Positions 37,291 through 47,125 of a DNA stretch of 64,000 nt are shown in pieces. The translations under genes and the position numbers were made by a program. The notes under the pieces were generated by a model. The model saw only the letters and a program-made list of their open reading frames with translations. It was not told the origin of the DNA and searched no databases. Origin of the DNA: Rickettsiales bacterium (GTDB lineage: Bacteria; Pseudomonadota; Alphaproteobacteria; TMED127); NCBI GenBank assembly GCA_002690875.1, contig NZGH01000042.1, positions 21,156 to 85,155 of the forward strand, given 5' to 3'. Every line of letters begins with the position of its first letter. The stretch's first letter is position 1.

Positions 37291-38266
37291 TATCTTTTTT
37301 TTTATTTAAAATAGTACTTCTATGCCAATCTATTATGTTGAATGCAGGATAACCTCCTACACTTGTGTTATCTGGAATATCCCTCATAACCCCACTTTTA
37401 GCTGCAATTTTCACATTATTTCCAATTTTTAAATGACCACTAATGCCCACTTGACCACCAATCATAGAATTACTTCCTATCTCACAACTCCCGGATATTC
37501 CGGTCATTGCGGCAATAATAGTATTTTTACCTATCTTAACATTATGAGCAACGTGAACAAGGTTATCAATCATAACATTTTTTGAAATTATTGTATCACC
37601 GATTGACCCTCTATCTACAGTTGAATTACAACCAATTTCAACATTATCTTCAATAATTACTCTTCCTAATTGAGGAATCTTTTTAAAATAGTTTTTAGTT
37701 GATATAAACCCAAATCCCTCACCACCAATTTGAACACCGCTATAAATTTTTACATTATCTGAAATAATCGAATAATATATGCTTACATTATCCCCAATAA
37801 TACAATTTGATCCAATCTTAACCCCAGGTCCAATTTTAACAAATGAACCTATAATACAATTATTTCCAATTTTAGAATTTTCATGTATAAAACAATTTTC
37901 GGAAATAGATTTATTGCTTTTTGAGTTTGAAAATGAAAAATTCGGATATTCACAGTCTGGGTAAAAAATTGAAGCTATTTGCGCCATAGTTAAATAAGGA
38001 TCATCTGAAAATAAAAAATCTTTTTTAAAATTGACTTTTTTTTTCTCGGTTTTTTTTAAAATTATAACCCCAGCTTTTGTATTATTAAGTTGATTTCTAT
38101 ATTTATTTTTGTGAAAAAAACTTATTTCATCAGGTAATGCCTCCTCAAGTGTTGCTATATCGTTAATTTTAAAATTAGGATCACCTAAAAACTCTAAATT
38201 TAGTTTTGAAGCAATATCAGACAGAGTAAAAGGACCAACGTTATTATAAAAACAATTATCTATCAA
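37271..38266 (-). CDS. lpxD: UDP-3-O-acylglucosamine N-acyltransferase
   Basis: 331 residues. Third step of lipid A synthesis. N-terminal uridine-binding domain with GPFTLSDIASKLNLEF, ATLEEALPDEISFFHKNKY, then hexapeptide repeats (IGNNCIIGSFVKIGPGVKIGSN) and the catalytic region LVHVAHNVKIGKNTIIAAMTGISGS. The C-terminus has SVGGYPAFNIIDWHRS. The start is probably TTG at 38266, since no ATG fits the N-terminal domain. It lies 18 bases after the skp-like gene. Confidence 0.95.
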   Translation of the reverse strand: MIDNCFYNNVGPFTLSDIASKLNLEFLGDPNFKINDIATLEEALPDEISFFHKNKYRNQLNNTKAGVIILKKTEKKKVNFKKDFLFSDDPYLTMAQIASIFYPDCEYPNFSFSNSKSNKSISENCFIHENSKIGNNCIIGSFVKIGPGVKIGSNCIIGDNVSIYYSIISDNVKIYSGVQIGGEGFGFISTKNYFKKIPQLGRVIIEDNVEIGCNSTVDRGSIGDTIISKNVMIDNLVHVAHNVKIGKNTIIAAMTGISGSCEIGSNSMIGGQVGISGHLKIGNNVKIAAKSGVMRDIPDNTSVGGYPAFNIIDWHRSTILNKKKDNGKKRT

Positions 38267-38284
38267 AGTAATACTCTTTTTAAA

Positions 38285-38839
38285 CTAATCTTTAATTATT
38301 TTTGGTAATATTTTATTTAACTCTTTAATTGCATCCTCAGTTAAATCGATATCTCTTCCTACAAGAAGAAGTTGATTTTTAGCCATAACAATATCTAACT
38401 TATTTTTATTCGCTATCATGGAAAGAACATCAATAAGAGCTCCCTGAATCTTATTTGTTGATTTTTCAAATTCCCTTTCAAATTTTTGAGCTTCACCGGT
38501 TTGTTTAGATTTTAGTTCATTGATTTTTTTATTAAGATCTTTTATTTTTTGAGCATATACCTCTTTGGATAATACACCTTTTTGTTTTGATAATTTGCTT
38601 TCTTCATCTCTTATTACATCCTCAATTTTTGTAAATTTATTTCGATGTTTTCTTCTCTTTTCTTCAAACTGATCAACTAACGCCTGATAAGCAGTAGAGT
38701 CTTGAAGAATTTTTTTCATATCAACAACGCCTACTCCAGATTTAAATGATCTTTCTTTTTTGGTTTCAGTTGGCTTTTCTTGTGCTTTTGTTTCTACAAA
38801 AAAGAATGAAAATACAATTAACAATAATAATCTAACCAT
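38285..38839 (-). CDS. skp: OmpH/Skp-family periplasmic chaperone
   Basis: 184 residues with a signal peptide (MVRLLLLIVFSFFFVETKAQ), then the Skp/OmpH pattern: VGVVDMKKILQDS near residue 38, a long charged coiled-coil (about 60-140) and a C-terminal IDLTEDAIKELNKILP segment. It carries unfolded outer-membrane proteins to BamA, the next gene upstream. A strong AAGGAG (38844-38849, minus strand) lies 4 bases before ATG, one of the clearest ribosome-binding sites here. Low sequence conservation, but context is decisive. Confidence 0.9.
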   Translation of the reverse strand: MVRLLLLIVFSFFFVETKAQEKPTETKKERSFKSGVGVVDMKKILQDSTAYQALVDQFEEKRRKHRNKFTKIEDVIRDEESKLSKQKGVLSKEVYAQKIKDLNKKINELKSKQTGEAQKFEREFEKSTNKIQGALIDVLSMIANKNKLDIVMAKNQLLLVGRDIDLTEDAIKELNKILPKIIKD

Positions 38840-38862
38840 AATACTCCTTAAAATTTAATTGT

Positions 38863-41202
38863 TTAATATGTTGTACCAAAACTAAATCTAAAAATCTCTT
38901 TTTTATCATAATTTTCCTTAAGAATAGCTTTGGATAGATAAAACTTTACAGGACCAAAAGGAGAAACCCAAGAAACTCCAATGCCTGCAGAAGCTCGAAT
39001 TTTATTTTCATCTAACACATCTACCCCAGAATCAGATAAACTATATAAGGTACCGATATCAGCAAATACTAACCCAGCTAACCCTAGGTCATCTGGTAGA
39101 CCTAACGGGAAAGTTACTTCATTTCTACTTAAATAATAAATTTCTCCTCCTAGTGCATCTGTAGTTGAAGAATCTCTAGGTCCAATTCCAAGATTTTTAA
39201 AACCTCTTAGTCTGTCTCCATTTATATAAAATCTATCGTTAATTTTCACATCTTTGATGGGAAGAATATAACCTCCCTCAATAAAATTTCCTAAAACCAC
39301 TCCATCAGCTATTCTAAAAAAATTTGCTACTTTCAATTCACTTTGAAAGTGTTCTGAATCTCCAATTAACCCATAGTAATCTAAATCAAGACGAACCCGC
39401 ATACCTTCAGTTGGGTTAATTCTATCATTTAGTGAACTGTATTGAATTGCTTGTCCAATTATTGAGGTTACTCGTTTACCTTCTTGATCTTGAATATATC
39501 TTGATGTGGTATTACTTATATCATGGATTTTGTCCCTCTTTAAAGTGTAACTAGAAAAGTGCCTCACATCGTTGATTATCTCGTATCCAGATCGAAGTCT
39601 AAAACCAAGAATATTGTGTTTGTACCCACTGTATCTTTTATTATTTCTTCTAACATTAAATAAATCTATACCAGCTGCCACATCTTTATCTAAAAAATAC
39701 GGATTAGTATATGATAAATCAACTTCCTGCTTTCTTGTTGATATACCGAGCGCAAGAGTAACTTCTTTAGCTTCACCAAAGAGATTAGATTCTTTGATTG
39801 AAACATTCCCAATCGCTCCATCTAGTGATGAAAACCCCCCTCCAACTGAAAATTGTCCAGTAGCCTTTTCTTTAACCTCAACTTCTACGTTTGCTTTATT
39901 GGCATCTGATGACTCATCAAGCTTTATTTCGACACCTTCAAAAAGAGCTGTATTATTAACATTTCTTTCACTTTGTCTTAATTTAACAGAATTAAACGGA
40001 TCACCATCAACAAGTTCAAGTTCTCTTCTAATTACTTTATCTACAGTTTTTAAGTTTCCCAGGATGTCAATTCTATCAATAAAAATTTTTTTTCCTTCCT
40101 CAATTTCAAATGTTAAATCTACAAAACCCATCCTTTTTTTTATCACTGGATATACTTCAACGAAAGCATAACCATATTGACTAGCTTTTTCGGTTATATT
40201 CTTTATTGAATTATCAATATCTATAGAGCTGTACCAATCACCTTGTGAAATTTCAATTAAATTAGAAACATCTAATTTTTGTAAATTTTTAATGTTTGAT
40301 CTAACATTAACATTTGAAACTTTGTATCTATTTCCCTCATAAATTGAAAAGTTAACTACAAAATCTTTTCTATTATCTACTAAACTTGAGTTTACAGAAA
40401 TTATTCGAAAATCTATATATCCATTATCATAGTAATATTTCTTTAAAAGATCCTTGTCATAATTTATTCTATCTTTATCAAATTTATCATTACTACCCCA
40501 GAATTCATACCATCTGTATTCTGTAGAACTAATTACGTCTTTGAGTGTAGAATCTGAAAATACTTTATTATTAATAAAATTTACTTTTTTAATTTTTGCT
40601 TCTTTACCCTCATACACCTCAAAAACAAGATTAACTCTACTATCGTCAATTTTTATTACTTTTGGTTCTACATATGTTGAAAAAAAACCCTGTCGCTTGT
40701 ATAAAGTTTCAATGATATCTGCATCAGTTTTTATTACATCGATAGAATAAACATTTCTAGACTTTATGGTTAATTCCTCTAGGATTAGCTCGTCAGAAAT
40801 TTCTTTATTTCCTTCAATAGATATTAAATCAACAACTGGGTTTTCTTTGACGTTGATATAAATGAAATTTTTATCTTTAAAAATTTGAACATCATCAAAA
40901 TAACCAGTTTTATAAAGATTTTTTACTGCTTTACTAAGACTTTTCTCGTTGGTACCTAATGTTTGAATTTGAGATTCATTAATAATCAAATTGGATTCTA
41001 ATCTTCTATTACCTTGAACTATTACATTAGTAACAGTGTTAAGGTTTTCCAATAAAATACTAGGATCTGGTTCATTATTCTTTTTTTCCTTAGAATAGTA
41101 GTCAAAGTCGTAACTGGATGAAGGAGTCCCTGGCGATTGGGATTGAGCAAAGGTAAATGAAAAAAAAATACTAAAAAAAAAATATAGTAAATAGCTTTTC
41201 AT
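38863..41202 (-). CDS. bamA: BamA outer-membrane protein assembly factor
   Basis: 779 residues. Signal peptide ends near FTFAQS; five POTRA domains (about 50-430; VIVQGNRRLESNLI opens the first) lie in the periplasm. The rest is a 16-strand beta barrel with the loop-6 motif in GDRLRGFKNLGIGPRD (LRGF in place of VRGF) and a C-terminal strand ending in an aromatic residue (FSFGTTY). It inserts barrel proteins into the outer membrane. The rseP-bamA-skp-lpxD order is widely conserved. Confidence 0.96.
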   Translation of the reverse strand: MKSYLLYFFFSIFFSFTFAQSQSPGTPSSSYDFDYYSKEKKNNEPDPSILLENLNTVTNVIVQGNRRLESNLIINESQIQTLGTNEKSLSKAVKNLYKTGYFDDVQIFKDKNFIYINVKENPVVDLISIEGNKEISDELILEELTIKSRNVYSIDVIKTDADIIETLYKRQGFFSTYVEPKVIKIDDSRVNLVFEVYEGKEAKIKKVNFINNKVFSDSTLKDVISSTEYRWYEFWGSNDKFDKDRINYDKDLLKKYYYDNGYIDFRIISVNSSLVDNRKDFVVNFSIYEGNRYKVSNVNVRSNIKNLQKLDVSNLIEISQGDWYSSIDIDNSIKNITEKASQYGYAFVEVYPVIKKRMGFVDLTFEIEEGKKIFIDRIDILGNLKTVDKVIRRELELVDGDPFNSVKLRQSERNVNNTALFEGVEIKLDESSDANKANVEVEVKEKATGQFSVGGGFSSLDGAIGNVSIKESNLFGEAKEVTLALGISTRKQEVDLSYTNPYFLDKDVAAGIDLFNVRRNNKRYSGYKHNILGFRLRSGYEIINDVRHFSSYTLKRDKIHDISNTTSRYIQDQEGKRVTSIIGQAIQYSSLNDRINPTEGMRVRLDLDYYGLIGDSEHFQSELKVANFFRIADGVVLGNFIEGGYILPIKDVKINDRFYINGDRLRGFKNLGIGPRDSSTTDALGGEIYYLSRNEVTFPLGLPDDLGLAGLVFADIGTLYSLSDSGVDVLDENKIRASAGIGVSWVSPFGPVKFYLSKAILKENYDKKEIFRFSFGTTY

Positions 41203-41207
41203 TATAT

Positions 41208-42248
41208 TTATTTTATTATTCTTAAAAGATCATTGTATGTAGCAAATACCATTAATGAAAGAAGTAAAACTAAACCAAGCATGTGAACTAACTCAAGTGA
41301 CTTTTTATTGAGCGGAGAACCTTTTACAAATTCAATAAAATTGAGAAGCAAATGTCCACCATCTAGCATAGGGATAGGAAAAAGATTTATTAAACCTAAA
41401 TTAAGTGAAATAATCATCATAAACCAAAGAGTACTATGAATTCCTTTACTCCAAAAATCTCCAGATAATTCAGCAATACGAATTGGTCCACCTAAGTCTT
41501 CAGTTCCCCTTTGGCCTGAAATCATTTCATAAATACCAACAAGAGTCATCTTAACAAAATTGTAAAATTGCTGGATAGAAGTCATACATGAATCTAAAAA
41601 ACTTAATTTTCTTTTTTCAATTGTCCCTTTAATTCCAATTTTACCATCAACGGTTTTTATATTAATGATTTCAATTTTATCATCCCGACTATATGTAACT
41701 TTGATAGTTTCACTAGAAGAAACCATTGACCTAAGTTGAGAAAAATCTGATATCTTTTTTTCATTAATTTCTATAATAGTGTCACCAACTTTCAATCCTG
41801 AAAGATCTGCTGGCATATTCTTTTCTATTTCACTTATTATTGGTTTGGTTGAAGTAAAACCATAAAAACAATTAATAAATATAAGCAAAATTATTGAAAA
41901 AATGAAATTTGCAGCTGGACCTGCAAATAAAATAACCGATCGTTGGCTTATTGATTTATTATGAAAAGACCTTTTAGGATCAATGTTTTCTTTACTTCTT
42001 TTTGTACTTGCTTCATCAGCATCTCCATGCATTTTTACATAGCCACCTAATGGTAAGAGAGAAAATTTCCATCTTGTACCTGAATTATCGGTAAAACCAA
42101 ATAACTCTTTTCCAAAACCAATAGAAAAAACTTCAACCTTAACATTATTTTTTATCGCTGCAAGATAGTGACCTAGCTCATGAACAAAAACAAGAATTGT
42201 AAGAATAATTACAAAAGGAATTATTGAATTAAAAACTATATCCAGCAT
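41208..42248 (-). CDS. rseP: RseP site-2 protease
   Basis: 346-residue integral membrane zinc protease. HExxH in FVHELGHYLAAIKNNVKV near residue 25, GYVKMHGD, one PDZ domain (about 120-205; PADLSGLKVGDTIIEIN) and the third zinc ligand in LFPIPMLDGGHLLLNFIE near 295. It cleaves membrane anchors, such as anti-sigma factors, after a first cut. E. coli RseP has two PDZ domains; one is usual for the shorter alphaproteobacterial form. It is located between dxr and bamA. Confidence 0.95.
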   Translation of the reverse strand: MLDIVFNSIIPFVIILTILVFVHELGHYLAAIKNNVKVEVFSIGFGKELFGFTDNSGTRWKFSLLPLGGYVKMHGDADEASTKRSKENIDPKRSFHNKSISQRSVILFAGPAANFIFSIILLIFINCFYGFTSTKPIISEIEKNMPADLSGLKVGDTIIEINEKKISDFSQLRSMVSSSETIKVTYSRDDKIEIINIKTVDGKIGIKGTIEKRKLSFLDSCMTSIQQFYNFVKMTLVGIYEMISGQRGTEDLGGPIRIAELSGDFWSKGIHSTLWFMMIISLNLGLINLFPIPMLDGGHLLLNFIEFVKGSPLNKKSLELVHMLGLVLLLSLMVFATYNDLLRIIK

Positions 42249-42253
42249 GAAAA

Positions 42254-43414
42254 CTAATACTTTCCAGAAAAAACCATACTAATTGCAATTTGCCTTGCAT
42301 CGTAATCTATTTCTAGCACATCTTTTATATTATTGATATTGGAAAATGAAGCTTTATTTAAAGTTTTTTCCACTAGCTTTGGTATTGATAAATACTTAAT
42401 TTTGTTGGATAAAAATGCGTCAACAGCTATCTCATTAGCTGCATTTAGGATTGTCGGCGCACTTTTTTTTATTTTTAAAGCCTCATAAGCTAATTCTAAA
42501 CATGGGAATTTTTCAAGATCAGGTTCTAAAAAAGTAAGTTGTTTTACTTTTCCTAACTCAAGCTTTTTTACAGAGTTAGATATCCTATCCGGATAGGCAA
42601 GAACAAAAGAAATTGGTATACGCATATCAGGTGTTCCCATTTGAGACAAAATCGATCCATCTGTATACTCAACACAAGAATGCACAATAGACTCTGGATG
42701 AATAATCACATCAATTTTTTTATAAGGCATTTCAAACAAATAATGTGCTTCTATCAATTCGAGACCTTTATTCATCATTGTTGCTGAATCAACAGAAATT
42801 TTTTTTCCCATTGACCAATTAGGATGTTTAACAGCTTGTTCTGGAGTAATATTAGCAAGATCTTTAATATTTTTATTTAAAAAAGGACCACCAGATGCTG
42901 TTAAAATTAATTTTGAAACATGTGATCGATTTTTTGAATCTAATACTTGAAAAATTGCATTATGTTCTGAATCAACTGGGAGTATGATTGAGCCATTTTT
43001 TTTGGCGATGGATTTGATCAACGATCCTGAACAAACCAAACTCTCTTTATTAGCTAATGCAATGGGTATGCCTTTTTTTGCAGCCTTGACGACAGGCATT
43101 AATCCTGTTGAACCAGTAATAGCAGCAACAACCATATCAGTTTCGTAGTCAAGTATTTCATCGTAACAATCTTTACCATTAACAACCTTTAAAGATTTAT
43201 TAGAATTTACTTCCTTAAATTTTTTGAAGGATTCAGTATCATTAATAGAAACTATCTTTGGTTTAAAGTTATTTACCTGTTTCATTAATTTTTTATAGTT
43301 ATTATTAATAGACAAGCCAACTATTTCATATTTTTCAGGATGACACTTTACAAGATCTAAAGTCGAATCGCCTATTGAACCTGTTGAACCGAATATTGTA
43401 ATTTTTTTTTTCAT
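42254..43414 (-). CDS. dxr: 1-deoxy-D-xylulose-5-phosphate reductoisomerase
   Basis: 386 residues. NADPH enzyme of the MEP pathway, complementing IspDF at 16 kb. N-terminal Rossmann motif ITIFGSTGSIGDSTLDLV, then ALANKESLVCSGSLI, PVDSEHNAIFQ with metal ligands, TASGGPFL, and HPNWSMGKKISVDSATMMNKGLELIEAHYLF. The C-terminal helical domain contains LNAANEIAVDAFL. It starts 6 bases after the cdsA stop. Confidence 0.96.
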   Translation of the reverse strand: MKKKITIFGSTGSIGDSTLDLVKCHPEKYEIVGLSINNNYKKLMKQVNNFKPKIVSINDTESFKKFKEVNSNKSLKVVNGKDCYDEILDYETDMVVAAITGSTGLMPVVKAAKKGIPIALANKESLVCSGSLIKSIAKKNGSIILPVDSEHNAIFQVLDSKNRSHVSKLILTASGGPFLNKNIKDLANITPEQAVKHPNWSMGKKISVDSATMMNKGLELIEAHYLFEMPYKKIDVIIHPESIVHSCVEYTDGSILSQMGTPDMRIPISFVLAYPDRISNSVKKLELGKVKQLTFLEPDLEKFPCLELAYEALKIKKSAPTILNAANEIAVDAFLSNKIKYLSIPKLVEKTLNKASFSNINNIKDVLEIDYDARQIAISMVFSGKY

Positions 43415-43420
43415 CTAACT

Positions 43421-44253
43421 TTATATTATAAAAAAAAAATTAAAATTTAGCATTTTTAAAATAAATATTATTATGATTAATAAAAATAGTCCATCAAGCC
43501 TATCTAAAACACCGCCATGACCAGGAATCAAATTACTACTATCTTTAACATTACATAATCTTTTAAAGTAAGATTCTAAAAGATCTCCAAGTTGGACAAT
43601 TATAGAAAAAAATATTGAAGAAAATACAATTAAATAAACTTCCGTTATGTTTGCAAACATAAAAACAGAAACTATACAAGGAGTGAAAATCCCTCCAAAA
43701 GTTCCTGAAAAAGTTTTACCAGAACTTAATGAAGGATAAATTTTTTTACCTTTAAAAATTTTACCTATAAGATACGAAAAAACATCAGTTAGAATCGTAA
43801 AAAAAAAAATAAAAAATAAATATTGTTCATAATTATTATCATTTCTAAGATTAATTAGTATAAAAAAGGGTGCTGAACAATAAATAAGACCAATAACTTT
43901 CTCAAAATCAAATTTTAAAATAAAATAAATATAAAGAACAAGAAATATTGATATTAATAAAATTAAAATTTGATTTGAATAATGAAATAACAATAATAAC
44001 GTGTTAACCTTAAATATAATAAGAAAATCTAAGCTACTTATTTTTTGTCTACTAAGAAGAGTATAAACTTTTTTTTTTTTATATCTTCAGATAAGTCTTT
44101 GAATATTTTCAACCTAAAAAATTCCCATAAACTTAGTGAAAGCAAGATTTGGATGATGAAGAAAAAAATTAAATTATTTTTTGAAAAAAGAAGAAATAAA
44201 AGAGGAAAAAGAAAAATAGATGAAAAAAACCTTAATTGAAAATTTTTCGCCAT
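43421..44253 (-). pseudogene. cdsA: Phosphatidate cytidylyltransferase with a homopolymer frameshift
   Basis: The ATG at 44253 opens AKNFQLRFFSSIFLFPLLFL, typical of CdsA, but the frame stops at 44038 after 71 codons. Adding one base in the T12 run at 44069-44080 gives 277 residues, normal length: it joins DIKKKK to VYTLLSRQKISSLDF and to the rest of the protein. The signature ESYFKRLCNVKDSSNLIPGHGG(V)LDRLD lies near the C-terminus, so the stub would be inactive. CdsA makes CDP-diacylglycerol for all phospholipids and is essential. A start at TTG 43993 would lack several membrane helices. An assembly error or slippage rescue is favoured over real loss. Confidence 0.9.
44069..44080 (-). repeat. 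T12 (A12 in the coding strand) at the cdsA frameshift
   Basis: Twelve bases where thirteen would keep cdsA in frame. The coding strand reads GATAT-A12-GTTTAT. Confidence 0.9.
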
Positions 44254-44960
44254 TAATCGCCACCATATCTTCGTCTTCTATTAACAAAATTTTTTAAAGC
44301 AGTCATGTATCTTTTAATATCAAAATCAGGCCATTGAGTTTTAGTAAAATATAATTCAGAATAAGCTATTTGCCACAATAAGAAATTTGATAACCTTTTT
44401 TCACCAGAAGTTCTTATTACAAGATCTGGCTCAGGTAGATGACTAGTCATTAAATTTTCAGAAATCATACTCTCTGTAATCTTAGTTTTTATTTTTTTTT
44501 TTATTATTTTATTAAATGCTCCTAAAATCTCTCCTCTTGAACCGTAACCCAAAGCTAACGTAAAAAAAAGTTTATTAAAACTATTTGTAACTTGTCTTAA
44601 TTTATACAGTTTTTTTCTTATTGGCGAATCAAATTTTTCTATATTACCAATGAAAGAGAAATTTATTTTATTTTCCAAAAAATTATCAGTTTCAGAATCT
44701 AAATAGAGTTTTAATAATGATTGTAATTGAATAACTTCAACTTTGCTTCTATTCCAATTTTCAGTCGAAAATCCGTAAAATGTTAGGTATTTTATATTAA
44801 GCTTAATTGATTTGCTAACAATTTTCTTGATTATCTCAGCACCTTTTTTATGTCCGTCAATAATAGGTAGATTATTTTTTTTTGCCCATCGTCTGTTTCC
44901 ATCCATTATAAAAGCAACATGTGATGGAAACAAAGTTTTAGTATCAATTCCATGAATCAT
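44253..44960 (-). CDS. uppS: Undecaprenyl diphosphate synthase
   Basis: 235-residue cis-prenyltransferase producing C55-PP, the lipid carrier for peptidoglycan and LPS. Motifs: HVAFIMDGNRRWAKKNNLP with the catalytic Asp, TFYGFSTENWNRS, LALGYGSRGEI, PEPDLVIRTSGEKRLSNFLLWQ and YSELYFTKTQWPDF. An 11-base T run encodes a lysine stretch and keeps frame. The stop overlaps the cdsA ATG (TAATG). Confidence 0.96.
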   Translation of the reverse strand: MIHGIDTKTLFPSHVAFIMDGNRRWAKKNNLPIIDGHKKGAEIIKKIVSKSIKLNIKYLTFYGFSTENWNRSKVEVIQLQSLLKLYLDSETDNFLENKINFSFIGNIEKFDSPIRKKLYKLRQVTNSFNKLFFTLALGYGSRGEILGAFNKIIKKKIKTKITESMISENLMTSHLPEPDLVIRTSGEKRLSNFLLWQIAYSELYFTKTQWPDFDIKRYMTALKNFVNRRRRYGGD

Positions 44961-44970
44961 TGATCGTTGA

Positions 44971-45522
44971 TTATACTCTTAATATATCTTTTTCCTTATC
45001 CGTAAATAAAGTATCTATTCTTTCTATCAATTCGTTTGTCATCTTTTGAACTTCTTCAGAAAACTTAAAAGATTCATCTTGTGAAATTTCTTTATTTTTT
45101 TCAAGGTTTTTTATTTTTTCCATTGCGTCTCGACGAATATTTCTAATTGAAACCTTAGAATCTTCAGAATATTTAGAAGCAATTTTTACTATTTCTAATC
45201 TTCTTTCTTCAGATAGTTCAGGAATAGGGATTCTTATCAAGCTACCTTCAATCATTGGGTTAAGTCCAAGGTTAGAGTTTCTTATTGAATTTTCAACAGT
45301 ATTAACAAGTGAATCATCCCAAACTTGAACTGTTAATAATCTTGATTCAGGAACACTAATATTAGAGACTTGGTTTAAGGGTACTTTTGAACCGTAAGCT
45401 TCAATTGAAATTGGATCTAATAAAGATGTTGAAGCTCTACCTGTTCTAAGTCCAGAAAACTCCCTTTTTAAAACTTCAACAGCTTTTTCCATTTTTTCCT
45501 CATATATTTTCAAATCAAACAT
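44971..45522 (-). CDS. frr: Ribosome recycling factor
   Basis: 183 residues, normal length. Splits post-termination ribosomes with EF-G. Motifs: FSGLRTGRASTSLLDPISIEAYGSKVPLNQVSNI with the tRNA-mimic tip residues, LTVQVWDDSLV, GLNPMIEGSLIRIPIPELSEERR, and IRRDAMEKIK. The gene is part of rpsB-tsf-pyrH-frr-uppS-cdsA, 4 bases after pyrH. Confidence 0.97.
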   Translation of the reverse strand: MFDLKIYEEKMEKAVEVLKREFSGLRTGRASTSLLDPISIEAYGSKVPLNQVSNISVPESRLLTVQVWDDSLVNTVENSIRNSNLGLNPMIEGSLIRIPIPELSEERRLEIVKIASKYSEDSKVSIRNIRRDAMEKIKNLEKNKEISQDESFKFSEEVQKMTNELIERIDTLFTDKEKDILRV

Positions 45523-45526
45523 AACT

Positions 45527-46243
45527 CTAACTTTTTATTACTGTAAAAGAACCCTTACCATTTATTATCTCAATTAAAGAATCTTTTTGCAATATTGAAA
45601 AAACTACAATCGGAATTTTATTTTCTTTAGCGAGTGTTATAGAAGTTATATCCATTACTTTTAAGTTTCTACTAATTACATCATCATAAGTTAGGTCATT
45701 AAATTTTTTTGCCTTTGAATTTTTTAATGGGTCAGAGTCATAAATTCCATCTACCTTTGTTGCTTTAAGTAAAAAGTCACACTTCATTTCTGAAGCTCTA
45801 AGTGTAGCAGCAGTATCTGTAGTAAAAAAGGGGTTTCCTGTACCAGCTGCAAAAATAACAATCCTATTTTTTTGTATATGTCTTATTGCCCTTCTCCTTA
45901 TGTAAGGTTCACAGACTGTATCCATTTTTAAGGCCGAAAGAACCCTCGTTTGAATGCCTTTTTGTTCAAGGGAATTTTGGAGTATCAATGAATTTATTAC
46001 TGTTGCCATCATTCCAGTGTAATCTGCGGAAGATCGATCCATTCCAGAAGAAGATGCAGATACACCTCTAAAAATGTTACCCCCTCCTACCACAATAGAG
46101 AGTTTAGTACCATCTTTGTGGATAATTGATATTTGTTCTGTTAAAGAGTTAATTGTATTCAGATCTATTCCAAAATCATTATTTCCCATTAATGATTCTC
46201 CTGATAACTTCAGTAAAATATGCTTTTTTTTTAGATTGATCAA
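45527..46243 (-). CDS. pyrH: UMP kinase
   Basis: 238-residue amino-acid-kinase-fold enzyme phosphorylating UMP. Motifs: HILLKLSGESLMGNNDFGID, SIVVGGGNIFRGVSA, DYTGMMATVINSL, FAAGTGNPFFTTDTAATLRASEM and LLKATKVDGIYDSDP. No ATG fits the start; the codon at 46243 is TTG, just before the conserved KHILLKLSGE strand. It is regulated by GTP/UTP in relatives. Confidence 0.95.
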   Translation of the reverse strand: MINLKKKHILLKLSGESLMGNNDFGIDLNTINSLTEQISIIHKDGTKLSIVVGGGNIFRGVSASSSGMDRSSADYTGMMATVINSLILQNSLEQKGIQTRVLSALKMDTVCEPYIRRRAIRHIQKNRIVIFAAGTGNPFFTTDTAATLRASEMKCDFLLKATKVDGIYDSDPLKNSKAKKFNDLTYDDVISRNLKVMDITSITLAKENKIPIVVFSILQKDSLIEIINGKGSFTVIKS

Positions 46244-46258
46244 AATGAAATAGTTTTC

Positions 46259-47125
46259 TTATAGACCTAATTTAAAAATAAAGTAGTTTTTGATAGCTAA
46301 GTCCAGATTATTATTTTTGTTAAATTCAGATATGACATTTTTTACTTTAATTTTATTATCAATAACAAAGGGCTGTTCCAGCAAACAGACATCCTCATAA
46401 AACTTTTTAACTTTCCCATCTATAATCTTTTCGATAATGTCATCAGGCTTTCCTGACGATTTAAGTTGGTCATTGTAAATATCCCTTTCCTTAGAAACCA
46501 AAGAGCTATCTAAAGAATCAATATCTAATGCTTTTGGTTCTGAAGCAGCAATATGCATACATATTTGCTTAGATAATTCACTAACATTGGTATTGTTTTC
46601 TTTCACACTAAAAGATAACAAAACTCCAAGTTTACCTGAATTTTCTGATACAGAATTATGTAAATATTTTTGTAGTTTAATATTAGGGTCATCTACTAAT
46701 TTTAATTTCTTAATAACTATATTTTCACCAAGTTTAGATATTAAATTGGTAAGCTCATCTTTAACTTTAGTATTTGAATTCTCATAAGTAGATTCAAGAA
46801 GATCATCAAGACTTTGAATTTTATTCTTGGCGCAAAGCTCTGATGTAATTTCACAAAATTCTTGGAAATTTTCATTTTTAGCAACAAAATCTGTTTCAGA
46901 ATTTATTTCTAAAATTACCCCAGTACTACCTACAATCCTTATGGTAATCAGACCATCAGTAGCTGATCTTTCTGATTTTTTTTGAGCTGTATTTACACCT
47001 TTTTTTCTTAACCAATCAATAGCTTTTTCAATATCATTAGTTTCATCCAAAGCTTTTTTACAGTCCATCATTCCAGCTCCAGTCTTATTTCTTAATTTTT
47101 TTATATCCTCTGGTGTAAACGGCAT
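46259..47125 (-). CDS. tsf: Elongation factor Ts
   Basis: 288 residues. Nucleotide exchange factor for EF-Tu. The N-terminal UBA-like domain has IKKLRNKTGAGMMDCKKALDET; the core has LEINSETDFVAKNENF with the TDFV motif that contacts EF-Tu, and MHIAASEPKALDIDSL in the second subdomain. It follows rpsB immediately, its ATG being next to the rpsB stop, and is presumably translated from the same mRNA. Confidence 0.96.
   Translation of the reverse strand: MPFTPEDIKKLRNKTGAGMMDCKKALDETNDIEKAIDWLRKKGVNTAQKKSERSATDGLITIRIVGSTGVILEINSETDFVAKNENFQEFCEITSELCAKNKIQSLDDLLESTYENSNTKVKDELTNLISKLGENIVIKKLKLVDDPNIKLQKYLHNSVSENSGKLGVLLSFSVKENNTNVSELSKQICMHIAASEPKALDIDSLDSSLVSKERDIYNDQLKSSGKPDDIIEKIIDGKVKKFYEDVCLLEQPFVIDNKIKVKNVISEFNKNNNLDLAIKNYFIFKLGL

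Noticed and set aside
39572..40171. 199-codon plus-strand open frame
   Set aside because: It is entirely antisense to bamA, which has strong motifs on the other strand; the product has no recognisable pattern.
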